Positions 43,985 through 52,913 of a stretch of DNA of 64,000 nucleotides are shown piece by piece (within the stretch, counting starts at the first letter, position 1; the number at the start of each line of letters is the position of its first letter). The stretch comes from an uncultured Alphaproteobacteria bacterium (GTDB lineage: Bacteria > Pseudomonadota > Alphaproteobacteria > HIMB59). The stretch lies in assembly GCA_902621205.1 (NCBI GenBank), contig CACNLH010000003.1:1-64000 (forward strand), in the 5' to 3' direction. The notes under the pieces were generated by a model. It ran no database searches, was not told where the DNA came from, and saw nothing but the letters and a program-made list of their open reading frames with translations. Position numbers and translations under genes: made by a program.

Positions 43985-44770
43985 ATGAATTTACTAATAG
44001 TTAATGGATATGACAAAAACGGATGGGGTAAACTAGCTAAATATGGATTACAACCAATATGTGAGTTTTACAGAGACCAACTAAAAATAATTAATTCAAA
44101 AATAAAAACTACATTCATTTATCCATCTATGAACTTAGATGAAAATTATGATGAAAGTTTCATCAAATCATTTACCGGCATTGTGTGGACAGGTTCAAGT
44201 CTCAATATTTATGATAATACAAGAGAAATTAAAAACCAAATTTCTCTCATGAAAAAGTTATCAAAGTTAAAAGTAAATATGTTTGGTAGTTGTTGGGGTA
44301 TGCAACTTTTTACTGTTGCAAATGGCGGCGCAGTTAAAAAAAATCCTAAAGGTAGAGAAATTGGAATAGCCTATAATATAAATATTAATAAATATGGTGC
44401 GCATCATCCAATGTACAAAGATAAGCCCTTGATATTTGATGCTTTTGCTTCTCATATTGACCATATATCCCAAAAGCCAAATAGCTCTAATGTTCTTTCA
44501 GACAATCATTACTCAATTCAGTCTCTTGTAAGCAATAAATTTTGGGGTACCCAATATCATCCTGAATTTAATTTTAAATACACAGGACAAATTTTAAATG
44601 CAAGAAAAAATATTTTACTCAAAGAAAAACTGTTTAGTAAAAATCAAATACAAGGGTTAATCAAAGACTTTAAAAGACCTAATAACAAGAGTTATAGTCA
44701 ATCTTTGTTAAAAGATACGTTAAGACACAAAGAATTAAAAAATTGGCTAAGTTATTTAAGAAAGAATTAA
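43985..44770 (+). CDS. Class I glutamine amidotransferase, GMP synthase-like
   Basis: A 261-residue class I amidotransferase. The nucleophile elbow is MFGSCWGMQLF (cysteine at about residue 103), and the histidine and glutamate are in GTQYHPEFNF. It has no synthetase domain, so it is not GuaA. Relatives handle gamma-glutamyl compounds or form subunits of other amidotransferases. The stop overlaps the opposing LOG gene by 4 bases. The substrate is unknown; a gamma-glutamyl amine hydrolase would fit the island but is a guess. Confidence 0.8.
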   Translation: MNLLIVNGYDKNGWGKLAKYGLQPICEFYRDQLKIINSKIKTTFIYPSMNLDENYDESFIKSFTGIVWTGSSLNIYDNTREIKNQISLMKKLSKLKVNMFGSCWGMQLFTVANGGAVKKNPKGREIGIAYNININKYGAHHPMYKDKPLIFDAFASHIDHISQKPNSSNVLSDNHYSIQSLVSNKFWGTQYHPEFNFKYTGQILNARKNILLKEKLFSKNQIQGLIKDFKRPNNKSYSQSLLKDTLRHKELKNWLSYLRKN

Positions 44771-45318
44771 TATAATTCTTTAAATTCTTTTAGATTATTA
44801 CAAACTGAAAATAAATCTTTAAAGTTTTTATAAGCAAATTTGGAGTTCATTACTTTCTTATATTGATTAATTATATCAGACCAATAATTATTATAATTAA
44901 ACAAAATACATTTTTTACCCTTTATAACACCCAATTGAAGAGCGCTGATTACTAAACTAATTTCTTCTATTGTTCCCCCACCCCCGGGTAAAGCGACAAA
45001 ACTATCTGACAATTGTAAAAACTTTTTTTTTCTTTGCTCCATTGTTTTCGTAACATATATTTTGTTGATTTTTGTGTGAATTTTCTCACGCTTATCTAAA
45101 AAAGATGGGATGATACCAGTTACATGGGCGTTATATTTTAATGCTGTCTTAGCAACAACACCCATTAATCCATTTTCTCCACCTCCATAAACAATGTCAT
45201 AATCATTTTGTGCTAGATATTTTGTAACTGTTATAGCTAAATCTTTAAAATTTTTGTTTGATCCAAACATAGATCCGCAAAATACGGCAACTTTATGTTT
45301 AGAATTTTTTAATTTCAT
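44767..45318 (-). CDS. LOG-family nucleoside monophosphate phosphoribohydrolase
   Basis: A 183-residue LOG/TIGR00730 protein. AVFCGSMFGSN at the N-terminus, VYGGGENGLMGVVA, and the signature LPGGGGTIEEI. These enzymes remove ribose 5-phosphate from nucleotides (cytokinin-type activity in plants and some bacteria); the bacterial role is usually unclear. Confidence 0.88.
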   Translation of the reverse strand: MKLKNSKHKVAVFCGSMFGSNKNFKDLAITVTKYLAQNDYDIVYGGGENGLMGVVAKTALKYNAHVTGIIPSFLDKREKIHTKINKIYVTKTMEQRKKKFLQLSDSFVALPGGGGTIEEISLVISALQLGVIKGKKCILFNYNNYWSDIINQYKKVMNSKFAYKNFKDLFSVCNNLKEFKELY

Positions 45319-45349
45319 ATAGATTTACTGTACAACAATATTGAAAAAA

Positions 45350-45640
45350 ATGACTAAAAAAAATAACATTGAAGAGCTTAAAAAAGTAAGAAAGAAAATT
45401 GATAATATTGATAACAAGATTATTGAACTGATTGGTGATAGATTTAAAGAAATACACAAAGTCACTAAATTAAAGGAAAATAGAGAAGAAATAATTGATC
45501 ACGAAAGAATTACTCATATTTTAAAGTCTGTTCAATCAAAAGCAAAAAAAAATAAAATTGACGCTGAAATAATTGTTAGAATTTGGCAAATTTTTATACA
45601 AGAAGCTATTAAACTAGAGTCTGCAAAAATAAAAAAATAA
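45350..45640 (+). CDS. Chorismate mutase, AroQ type
   Basis: A 96-residue all-helical chorismate mutase domain (MTKKNNIEELKKVRKKIDNI). The R-x2-I-D-x-I-D start, the D-R-F-K-E-I-x-K-V-x-K-L-K segment and an HERITHIL element follow the AroQ pattern; it converts chorismate to prephenate. The frame extends to TTG 45341 but ATG 45350 is the better start. No prephenate dehydratase or dehydrogenase is fused. Convergent and abutting with the antiporter cluster. Confidence 0.87.
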   Translation: MTKKNNIEELKKVRKKIDNIDNKIIELIGDRFKEIHKVTKLKENREEIIDHERITHILKSVQSKAKKNKIDAEIIVRIWQIFIQEAIKLESAKIKK

Positions 45641-47323
45641 TCACACCAAAACGATTACTAACATTATAAATAAAATTGATATTAGAATTGTGCCTGCAAA
45701 ACTAGGTGTTGTAACTTTAATGTAGGATAAATTACTAAATTTATAAGATTTACTTAATACTTGTTTAAAAGATAAACCTAAATTTTTATATAAACTATCT
45801 GTTAATAAACCTATTTTTTTAAATAAGGGTTTACCAATACCAGGTAACATTTTTCTGTAAAACCAATCAGAATTTAAAACAGTTGATCTAATCTCGGAGG
45901 GATAAAGTTTAAATTTAACTAAAAATAAAAATGCAATAATTGCAAAAACTAAAAGTTGTAGCTGACTTATTACATGGTCTAAAGTATAGGGCTGATACTC
46001 AACTGCGTATGGAAGTATTTGATACAAATATTTTGGGAATACACCTATAGCAATACATAAAAAAGCAGCGATTCCCATTGCAATGAGCATATTAATTGGA
46101 GCCTCTTTAACTTTATTCTTCCTCTCGTGTGCAAAAAAAGCAAAGTAAGGTATCTTTATCCCTGAGTGCTCCAAAACACCTGCGGATGCAAAGAATAAAA
46201 TAAAGTAAATTAAAACCATTCCCATACCTCCAAGCGAGGACATTATTAAAGATTTGGCGACAAATCCGCTGAACAACGGAAATGCAGAAATAGACATGGC
46301 CCCTATAATGCAAAATATTGTTGTGAATGGCATGTATTTGTAAAGGCCACCTAATTCAGAAGCTTTTGTTGTTCCAGCTCTGTATAAAACAGCACCCATA
46401 CTCATAAACAAAAGAGCTTTATAAATTATATGAACGAACGCATGCGCTACCGTTCCATTAAGAGAAAGTTCTGTCCCAATACCAATACCAACAACCATAA
46501 AGCCTAATTGGTTATTAAGACTAAATGACAAAACTCTTCTTAAATCATTTTCTATGACTGCAAAAAATACAGGAAAAGCTGTCATTATAGCACCTATCCA
46601 AATCAGTGAGTCAGTGCCTGGAAAAGTTCTAGCTAAAGCATAAATTGCCAATTTTGTTGTAAAAGCAGAAAGTGCCACTGTGCCAGTAACCGAAGACTCA
46701 GGGTAAGAGTCTTGTAGCCAACCATTTAAAAGAGGAAATGCAGCCTTAATTCCAAAAGCAATAAATATAAAAATTCCAAAATTTGTTTTTAAATCTAGAA
46801 CAGCTAAATTATGGTTTCCTGTTTGATATAGCATTAAACATGCGCCAATTAAAAGTAATACACCTGAAGAAACTTGAATGATCAAATATCTCATAGCTGC
46901 ATCTTTTGCTACATTTGTATTTCCAGCAAAAACTATAAAGACTGAAGTAAGAGCTGTTGCTTCCCACCAAATAAATAAACTAAAAAAATCTCCTGCGTGG
47001 AGAGCACCAATAGCAGAGCCTGCATAAGCTAGTGTCGCCATGTGCTCCATTAAATTTTTACTGTGCCAGCTAAAAATTATTACAAGTATAGCTGCAATAT
47101 GAAAAATAATAGCAAATGGAAGAGTTAAACTATCTGATTGATATAATATTAAATTTAAACCAAGTATGTCCCACTCTAAAAAAGTTCCATAACCATTAAA
47201 TAAAGATAAAGCTGATAAACCCACCGATAATAACATCGCAGGATGTCTAAAGTATTGAGGAATGGTTGGCAATAAGAATGAAGTAATTATCATAATTAAA
47301 CCGGGAACAAAACTACTGATCAT
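45641..47323 (-). CDS. Mrp antiporter / NuoL-like proton channel subunit (third MnhD-type)
   Basis: A 560-residue proton-pumping membrane protein of the NuoL/M/N-MrpA/D superfamily with about 15 helices. The core antiporter signature runs through SLFIWWEATALTSVFIVF (conserved glutamate), AFGIKAAFPLLNGWLQDSYPESSVTGTVALSAFTTKLAIYALAR (conserved lysine) and AHAFVHIIYKALLFMSMGAV. It has a longer C-terminal tail (about 450-560) than MnhD. In a split Mrp complex it may take the place of the MrpA N-terminal half. Last gene of the ten-gene cluster, it overlaps the 77-residue gene by 11 bases. Confidence 0.82.
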   Translation of the reverse strand: MISSFVPGLIMIITSFLLPTIPQYFRHPAMLLSVGLSALSLFNGYGTFLEWDILGLNLILYQSDSLTLPFAIIFHIAAILVIIFSWHSKNLMEHMATLAYAGSAIGALHAGDFFSLFIWWEATALTSVFIVFAGNTNVAKDAAMRYLIIQVSSGVLLLIGACLMLYQTGNHNLAVLDLKTNFGIFIFIAFGIKAAFPLLNGWLQDSYPESSVTGTVALSAFTTKLAIYALARTFPGTDSLIWIGAIMTAFPVFFAVIENDLRRVLSFSLNNQLGFMVVGIGIGTELSLNGTVAHAFVHIIYKALLFMSMGAVLYRAGTTKASELGGLYKYMPFTTIFCIIGAMSISAFPLFSGFVAKSLIMSSLGGMGMVLIYFILFFASAGVLEHSGIKIPYFAFFAHERKNKVKEAPINMLIAMGIAAFLCIAIGVFPKYLYQILPYAVEYQPYTLDHVISQLQLLVFAIIAFLFLVKFKLYPSEIRSTVLNSDWFYRKMLPGIGKPLFKKIGLLTDSLYKNLGLSFKQVLSKSYKFSNLSYIKVTTPSFAGTILISILFIMLVIVLV

Positions 47324-47546
47324 AATAATCCTCCTTCCTCATTAAGAATTTCCTCAGCCACTTTCCTAACATGACTATAAAAACAAAACTTACAAAACCG
47401 AAAAATGCTGGGAAGCCATATATCTCGGCAAAGGAAAAGTATTCATGTCTGTGAAAAGTAAAGTCTAAAAGAATTAAAAGTGCTCCGATTATAAGTATGT
47501 ACTTTGTAAAGCTTTTACCCATACTCTTTAAATCATTTTTTTTCAT
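47313..47546 (-). CDS. Small two-helix membrane protein in the Mrp cluster
   Basis: A 77-residue protein with a basic N-terminus (MKKNDLKSMGKSFTKYI) and two hydrophobic helices (about 15-28 and 43-62), ending in charged residues. It lies with no gap after the preceding MnhD-type gene and overlaps the following NuoL-like gene by 11 bases, so it is surely expressed with them. I do not recognise a family; probably an accessory subunit of the antiporter. Confidence 0.72.
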   Translation of the reverse strand: MKKNDLKSMGKSFTKYILIIGALLILLDFTFHRHEYFSFAEIYGFPAFFGFVSFVFIVMLGKWLRKFLMRKEDYYDQ

Positions 47547-48998
47547 TTAATTCACTATTACTCCACTAATATTATTCAAAAAATAGTTTGCATAAAAAAA
47601 GAAAACTAAACAGCCTAAGCCTGTAATTAATGGTGGCCAAACAGTTAAAGGGGCTTTAATTAATTTTATTTCTTTCTTAGAGTTTTGGGTGAAGCCTATT
47701 ACTACAGGCTGTAAAAGATAATAAATATTTAGCAATGAGGAAATACCTAAAATTATTGCAACGATTATAAATTCTCTCTCAATAGAGCCCATGATTAAAT
47801 AAAATTTACTCCAAGAACCAATAAAGGGAGGAACCCCAATGATAGAAAGAGCCCCTAAAGTGTAGGCAAAAAATATTAACGGTAATTTGTAGCCCATACC
47901 TTTTAGGTCACTTACCTTTTTAATATGGGCAGTTACATAAATAGCACCTGCACAGAAGAATAGAGTTATCTTACCTAAAGCATGAGTTATAATATGAAAA
48001 GATGCCCCTTTTAGAGCTAAAGATGAAGCCAAAGCTGCTCCCAAAATAATATAGGAAAGTTGACTTATAGTAGAATAAGCTAATCTCGCTTTTAAATCAT
48101 CTTTTGTTATCGCTATGATACTAGAAGCCATTATAGTGAAACATGCTAACCAGACTAACCAGTCAGAGCTTTTTGTTTGAAGTAAAAAGTCTGGACCAAC
48201 AATATAAACAACGACCACGAGAAAGCTAAATACACCAGCTTTTACTACAGCAACGGCGTGGAGTAATGCAGAAACTGGTGTTGGCGCCACCATTGCAGCA
48301 GGCAACCAACGATGAATAGGCATAATTGCTGCTTTACCTATACCAAACACAAGCATAGCTATTAGAAAAGATAGGTACTCTGCTGGGAATTTATTCATAA
48401 GTATTCCCCCATCTTGAAAATCTAAAGTCCCTGTTTTAAGCCAAATCCAAAATATAGCTGGTAAGAAAAATATTAAAGAGGTACCCACTAAAATCGACAA
48501 ATAGAGCCTTCCTGCAGATTGCGACTCAGCGTTTTGCTTATGTCCAACTAAAGGGAAAGTTGAAAAAGTTAATATTTCATAAAAAATAAATAAGACTAGA
48601 AGATTTCCAGACCAAGCTATTGCCAATGCAGCATGGATTGCGATTGAATAAAAAATTACAAATCTTGTTTGATTTTTTTCACCAGCACCCCTCATATAAC
48701 CAATAGTGTAGATAGATGCCAGTATCCATAATGAAGATGCCACTAAACTAAAAATAGATCCAAGAGCTGATACTTTAAAAGCAAAATCTACCCCATCAAA
48801 AAGTGTAAAAAAAGTTATTTGATATAACTCATTATTTTGTATTCCATGAAAAATTTTTAAACTGATTACAAAGGTTATGAGACCTCCAATTATACCAAAA
48901 GAGTCTCTTAAGTTATTATTATATCTACAGACATAAGAAAATAATGCTGCAAAAAGTGGAGTGTTAATACCCAGTATAATTAAAAACGAATTACTCAA
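47547..48998 (-). CDS. Mrp antiporter MnhD-type subunit, second copy
   Basis: A 483-residue NuoM/MnhD-like protein of about 14 helices. The conserved FIFYEILTFSTFPLVGH (glutamate), KAAIMPIHRWLPAAMVAPTPVSALLHAVAVVKAGVFSFL (lysine) and the LKARLAYSTISQLSYI segment are present. It overlaps the preceding MnhD gene by 4 bases. Together with the next D-type protein it makes an array of proton or sodium channels like those of complex I. Confidence 0.84.
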   Translation of the reverse strand: MSNSFLIILGINTPLFAALFSYVCRYNNNLRDSFGIIGGLITFVISLKIFHGIQNNELYQITFFTLFDGVDFAFKVSALGSIFSLVASSLWILASIYTIGYMRGAGEKNQTRFVIFYSIAIHAALAIAWSGNLLVLFIFYEILTFSTFPLVGHKQNAESQSAGRLYLSILVGTSLIFFLPAIFWIWLKTGTLDFQDGGILMNKFPAEYLSFLIAMLVFGIGKAAIMPIHRWLPAAMVAPTPVSALLHAVAVVKAGVFSFLVVVVYIVGPDFLLQTKSSDWLVWLACFTIMASSIIAITKDDLKARLAYSTISQLSYIILGAALASSLALKGASFHIITHALGKITLFFCAGAIYVTAHIKKVSDLKGMGYKLPLIFFAYTLGALSIIGVPPFIGSWSKFYLIMGSIEREFIIVAIILGISSLLNIYYLLQPVVIGFTQNSKKEIKLIKAPLTVWPPLITGLGCLVFFFYANYFLNNISGVIVN

Positions 48999-50491
48999 TT
49001 TTGATAACCTGATATTAAATAGTCTGCGGACAAGTTAGAAAATTCAATTATTGGTGTTGAATATATCCCAAAAACAATGATTGAAATTGTAACTATCCAT
49101 ATTGGTAAATAAATATAAGCATCTTCTTTTTCAGATTTAAATTTAATTTCTGAAAACCACATCTGTTCCACTATTTTCCAAAAATATACAACAGCTAATG
49201 CGGAGCTTACCGCAACTAAAGCGATTGAAAAATACATCTGGTTTGTATAAAGAGCTTGAAATAAATATAATTTTGAAATGAAACCATTTGTCAGAGGTAA
49301 TCCAATTAAAGATAATCCACAAATTAATAAAGCAAATGAAGTTATGGGGTATTTATAGCCAAAACCTTTTAAACTGTTTAGGGTTACTCGATCCTTATAA
49401 AGAATAGCGAAGTAACCAACAGCCATAAATAATCCTCCTTTGATCAAAGCATGATTAAATATATGCACAAAGCCCGAAGCTACTCCACTGTGGTCTTTAA
49501 GGCTAAAAGCCAGTGTGATGTAACCAATTTGCGCAATTGAGGAAAATGCCAAAAGTTTTTTGATATCATCTTGATAGATGGCTATTACAGTCCCAATGAA
49601 TATAGCGAGTAAAGATAGAGGATATAAAACAAAATCTAAAAACAAACTTAAATAGCTCGGATAAATTATGAATACTTCGTACAAAAGTCTCACAAAAAAA
49701 TAAAGAATTGTTTTTGTCGCTAAAGCAGCCAAAAGTGTTGAGACAGCTGATGGAGCATAACTATATGCAGGTGGTAACCAAATATGGACAGGAAAAATTG
49801 CAGCCTTTACCATAAGACCTATAAGCATGAATGACATACCTGCGAAGATAGCTAACTGACCATCGGAATATTGGGCCAGTTGAATTACAAGATCATTCAT
49901 GTTCAACGTACCTGTCATAGCGTAGGCAAAGCCAACCCCAATTACATAAAATGTAGCCCCGATCGCCCCGATAATTAGATAATTAAAAGCTGCGAGTAAT
50001 GCTTTTCTATTTTGTCCTGCACCTAAGGCAATTAAAGAAATAGAAGCTAATGCAGATATTTCTAAAAAGACAAATAAATTGAAAATATCATTGGTTAAAA
50101 TAATTCCGTTCAAGCTTCCAACTGCCAATAACCACAAAGAATAGGCCTTTCCAGAGTCCCTATAGTCAATTTCATTCAAGAAGATTTTTCTTGAGTAAAA
50201 TGTTGATACCAAAACAAAAATTGAAAATAACAATTGAAGTCCAATATTCACCCCATCTATTTTAAAAGAAATACCCCATGGTGGTTCCCAATTTCCAAAC
50301 TCATATATAATTAAACCAGAAACAGAAATTTCTTTAAGAAGATGTAAAGATAAAAATAAATGTAACAACAAAGTGATTATTGAAATTATCCAAGGCCATA
50401 TTTTTGACGGCATAAATGCAATAATTGCAGAAATAAGAAGAGGCAAAACTACTACCAATGCGGGAGCATCATCTAAAAATATATCAAACAT
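48995..50491 (-). CDS. mnhD: Mrp antiporter subunit D
   Basis: A 498-residue MnhD/MrpD protein, about 14 helices. FNLFVFLEISALASISLIALG (conserved glutamate), MVKAAIFPVHIWLPPAYSYAPSAVSTLLAALATKTILYFFVRL (conserved lysine) and DIKKLLAFSSIAQIGYI are typical. It lies next to mnhC as in classic mrp operons. Confidence 0.88.
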   Translation of the reverse strand: MFDIFLDDAPALVVVLPLLISAIIAFMPSKIWPWIISIITLLLHLFLSLHLLKEISVSGLIIYEFGNWEPPWGISFKIDGVNIGLQLLFSIFVLVSTFYSRKIFLNEIDYRDSGKAYSLWLLAVGSLNGIILTNDIFNLFVFLEISALASISLIALGAGQNRKALLAAFNYLIIGAIGATFYVIGVGFAYAMTGTLNMNDLVIQLAQYSDGQLAIFAGMSFMLIGLMVKAAIFPVHIWLPPAYSYAPSAVSTLLAALATKTILYFFVRLLYEVFIIYPSYLSLFLDFVLYPLSLLAIFIGTVIAIYQDDIKKLLAFSSIAQIGYITLAFSLKDHSGVASGFVHIFNHALIKGGLFMAVGYFAILYKDRVTLNSLKGFGYKYPITSFALLICGLSLIGLPLTNGFISKLYLFQALYTNQMYFSIALVAVSSALAVVYFWKIVEQMWFSEIKFKSEKEDAYIYLPIWIVTISIIVFGIYSTPIIEFSNLSADYLISGYQN

Positions 50492-50854
50492 TTATTTATC
50501 TGACTTTAGCTCCAAGGACTCTATTTCTTTTTCTTCAATTGTTTCGTAGTTCTTGTAAATTTGTAATACTAAAGCCAATCCAAGCGCTGAAGTAGCCACT
50601 CCAACGACGATAGCGGTCAGTATTAAGACGTGTGGCAATGGATTTGAATAGGCATTTGCCATTTTTGTTAATATAGGGGCGGTTCCATCTAAAACTTTTG
50701 CGAGTGATACAAAAAATACAAAAACTGCAGTTTGAAAAATTGCTAAGCCAACTACTTTTTTTAAATAGTTTTGACTTGTAATGATTATAAATAATCCTCC
50801 AACCATAAGTAAAATAAAGGCAAAATGGTTCCAAAAATAAATAAAATTACTCAT
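50492..50854 (-). CDS. mnhC: Mrp antiporter subunit C
   Basis: A 120-residue NuoK-like protein with three helices. The core is GLFIIITSQNYLKKVVGLAIFQTAVFVFFV followed by PLPHVLILTAIVVGVATSALGLALVLQIY. The frame is open to 50893, but ATG 50854 (MSNFIYFWNH) gives the usual length, has a GGGGA site, and overlaps mnhB by only 8 bases. Confidence 0.87.
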   Translation of the reverse strand: MSNFIYFWNHFAFILLMVGGLFIIITSQNYLKKVVGLAIFQTAVFVFFVSLAKVLDGTAPILTKMANAYSNPLPHVLILTAIVVGVATSALGLALVLQIYKNYETIEEKEIESLELKSDK

Positions 50855-51284
50855 TAATTTCCCCAAAGGAAGCAAAAGAGTGATACAAAGCAATCATTAC
50901 AGTTGCAACTGTAATGCCTACTCCTAGCTCAACTAATATAATACCAATATGTTGACCAGTTGATGGGTCTGATGACAAAACATTGTAATCTAAAAACATC
51001 CCATCAAGAAATATTGAAACTATTCCGACACCTGCATATAACAAAACACCTATGCACATTAAATATCGATTGATCATTATTGGAACTAAAGTTTCTCCTT
51101 TTGAAAGCCCAAATATCATTGAATACAATATAAATGCTGCCGCTACTATTACCCCAGCCTGAAATCCACCGCCTGGTCCATAGTCACCATGAAATTGAAC
51201 GTAAAGCCCAAATATAATAATCGGTGCAAAAAGAATTTTGCTAACAACACTTAATACTGGACTAGATGAAATTTTATCTCTCAT
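50847..51284 (-). CDS. mnhB: Mrp antiporter subunit B
   Basis: A 145-residue MnhB protein of four helices with the diagnostic HGDYGPGGGFQAGVIVAAAFIL motif near the N-terminus and VELGVGITVATVMIALYHSF at the end. It overlaps the upstream gene by 11 bases. Confidence 0.9.
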   Translation of the reverse strand: MRDKISSSPVLSVVSKILFAPIIIFGLYVQFHGDYGPGGGFQAGVIVAAAFILYSMIFGLSKGETLVPIMINRYLMCIGVLLYAGVGIVSIFLDGMFLDYNVLSSDPSTGQHIGIILVELGVGITVATVMIALYHSFASFGEINE

Positions 51285-51843
51285 TTTTTTTATTTTTTTT
51301 AAAATTAGTTTTACGATTAAGAGTGTTGCTAGTTAATAAAGCAATGACACCTAAGCCTGCGGTAAATATTACTATTGTTTCTCCCAAAGTATCAAAACCT
51401 CTATAACTTGCTAAAATATTAGTAACAACATTAGGTATATGAAAAAAATCTTTACTTTCCTTTAAGTACTCTGGAACTACATGAAGATGTATTGGTGCAT
51501 TAGGATCTCCTAATAAAGGGAGGTTTGCAATTATAATAATCAATATAAGTGATATCGCTACTGCAAGAATAATGCTCGGAAATAAGTTTATTAATTTATT
51601 TTTTTTTCCTTCCGGTAATTTCGCAGCAGCCATTACCATTAAAATTGTTGATATACCAGAACCAACTGCAGCTTCAGTAAATGCTACATCAACCGCATCT
51701 AAATTCACATATATAGCTGAGCATAACAAAGTAAAAGCGCCTGTGAGTGCAACAACACTTATTAATGACGTGGTTTTAAAAATAAAAAAGGTTGTTACCA
51801 ATAGAAGCGAAATTAAGAAAAAATTAATTAATAAAAAGTTCAT
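51274..51843 (-). CDS. Mrp MrpA C-terminal-type subunit (MbhD/MbhE-like, DUF4040)
   Basis: A 189-residue protein equivalent to the C-terminal part of MrpA. The first half has the DUF4040/MbhD motif DAVDVAFTEAAVGSGISTILM. The second half has MbhE-like VVTNILASYRGFDTLGETIVIF. In Bacillus Mrp these parts are fused to a NuoL-like N-terminus; here they stand alone as in archaeal Mbh/Mrp-type loci. It overlaps neighbours on both sides by 4 and 11 bases. Confidence 0.82.
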   Translation of the reverse strand: MNFLLINFFLISLLLVTTFFIFKTTSLISVVALTGAFTLLCSAIYVNLDAVDVAFTEAAVGSGISTILMVMAAAKLPEGKKNKLINLFPSIILAVAISLILIIIIANLPLLGDPNAPIHLHVVPEYLKESKDFFHIPNVVTNILASYRGFDTLGETIVIFTAGLGVIALLTSNTLNRKTNFKKNKKNER

Positions 51844-52154
51844 TTTTTATTTTTTCCCTTTGGCTTATACCCCGACTCATGCGCAAATAGAGCTATTGCA
51901 TGGCCTGTTACAGGGCTAGTAAATATTAAAAATAACGGTATTAATAAAAGTTTAAGACTTAATAAACTAAAACCAGAATAAACTATCAAAGCTAAGACTA
52001 TAAAACCTGATCCCAGAGTATCAATTAGACCAGCAGCATGAATTCGACTAAATACATCGGGTAACTTTATAAGGCCTAGACTTCCAGATAAAATGAAGAA
52101 GCAGCCAATAGCTAATAAGACTAAAGAAATTAACTCGATATAATTATGCGACAT
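51840..52154 (-). CDS. mnhG: Mrp antiporter subunit G
   Basis: A 104-residue MnhG/PhaG protein with three helices. FFILSGSLGLIKLPDVFSRIHAAGLIDTLGSGFIVLA is the family signature (G-x-R-L-P-D-x-Y-x-R-x-H-A type), followed by TSPVTGHAIALFAH. Overlaps mnhF by 11 bases. Confidence 0.92.
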   Translation of the reverse strand: MSHNYIELISLVLLAIGCFFILSGSLGLIKLPDVFSRIHAAGLIDTLGSGFIVLALIVYSGFSLLSLKLLLIPLFLIFTSPVTGHAIALFAHESGYKPKGKNKK

Positions 52155-52413
52155 TACTTTTTTTTCTTTTTATTTTGTAATACCTAAGTATTGCAATGGT
52201 GCCTAAAAAATTCAAAAGTATATACATCAAAGAAATATCGACAAAATCAGGTCTATCAAATGCAAAACCATGAACACTGATACCTATGGCTATAATAGTT
52301 CCAATGCTTGATATAGATAATATTCTATCAAAAGGAGTTGGTCCTTTGATTGCTCGAACTAAACATAATGCTACAGAGACGCCCAGAACAATTAAAGTTG
52401 CAAAAAAAATCAT
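52144..52413 (-). CDS. mnhF: Mrp antiporter subunit F
   Basis: An 89-residue MnhF protein with three helices: LCLVRAIKGPTPFDRILSISSIGTI (R-x-x-x-G-P-x-x-x-D-R signature) and DISLMYILLNFLGTIAILRY. Overlaps mnhE by 4 bases and mnhG by 11. Confidence 0.92.
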   Translation of the reverse strand: MIFFATLIVLGVSVALCLVRAIKGPTPFDRILSISSIGTIIAIGISVHGFAFDRPDFVDISLMYILLNFLGTIAILRYYKIKRKKSNVA

Positions 52414-52904
52414 TTATCTAAATCCGTAATTACTTTGTTCATATCATCTGTTTGCAAGTCTTCTGATAGCTTCTTACTTAATGCGTGAACTAGAAATGTT
52501 TTTTTATCTACTTCTATTGTTACTGTACCCGGAGTAAGAGTTATAGCGTTTGCATAGTTTGCAATACCTGTTCTATTCTTCTGAGATGCTTTAACACTTA
52601 TTAGTTGTGGAGAGTATTTACCATTCCATATTAAAGCTGTTGTCGTAATTCCAGATTTAAAAATTTCTTTAAATAACCAAATCCAATAAAATGGTAATCT
52701 AAGAATAATTTTTAAAGGAAGAGAGTCTTCCTCGAGAGCTTTAGCTCTATAAGACATCCAAAAAACAAAAAGAACACTGACTAGTCCAAAAAAAAGTAAA
52801 AGCGATTTAAGGTAACCAGATAAAATAAACCAGAATACAAAAAGTATTATGAAATAAGTTATATATGATAAAGTCTTAAGTGAATCTTTATTAAGTTTAG
52901 CCAC
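52410..52904 (-). CDS. mnhE: Mrp antiporter subunit E
   Basis: A 164-residue MnhE protein. Two N-terminal helices are followed by a cytosolic domain with YWIWLFKEIFKSGITTTALIWNG and the conserved NAITLTPGTVTIEVDKKTFLVHAL segment. It is the first gene of the Mrp cluster. It begins only 9 bases after the formyltransferase-like gene on the same strand, so transcription may run through from the Tct-formyl-CoA operon. Confidence 0.9.
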   Translation of the reverse strand: MAKLNKDSLKTLSYITYFIILFVFWFILSGYLKSLLLFFGLVSVLFVFWMSYRAKALEEDSLPLKIILRLPFYWIWLFKEIFKSGITTTALIWNGKYSPQLISVKASQKNRTGIANYANAITLTPGTVTIEVDKKTFLVHALSKKLSEDLQTDDMNKVITDLDK

Positions 52905-52913
52905 TAAAAGCTA

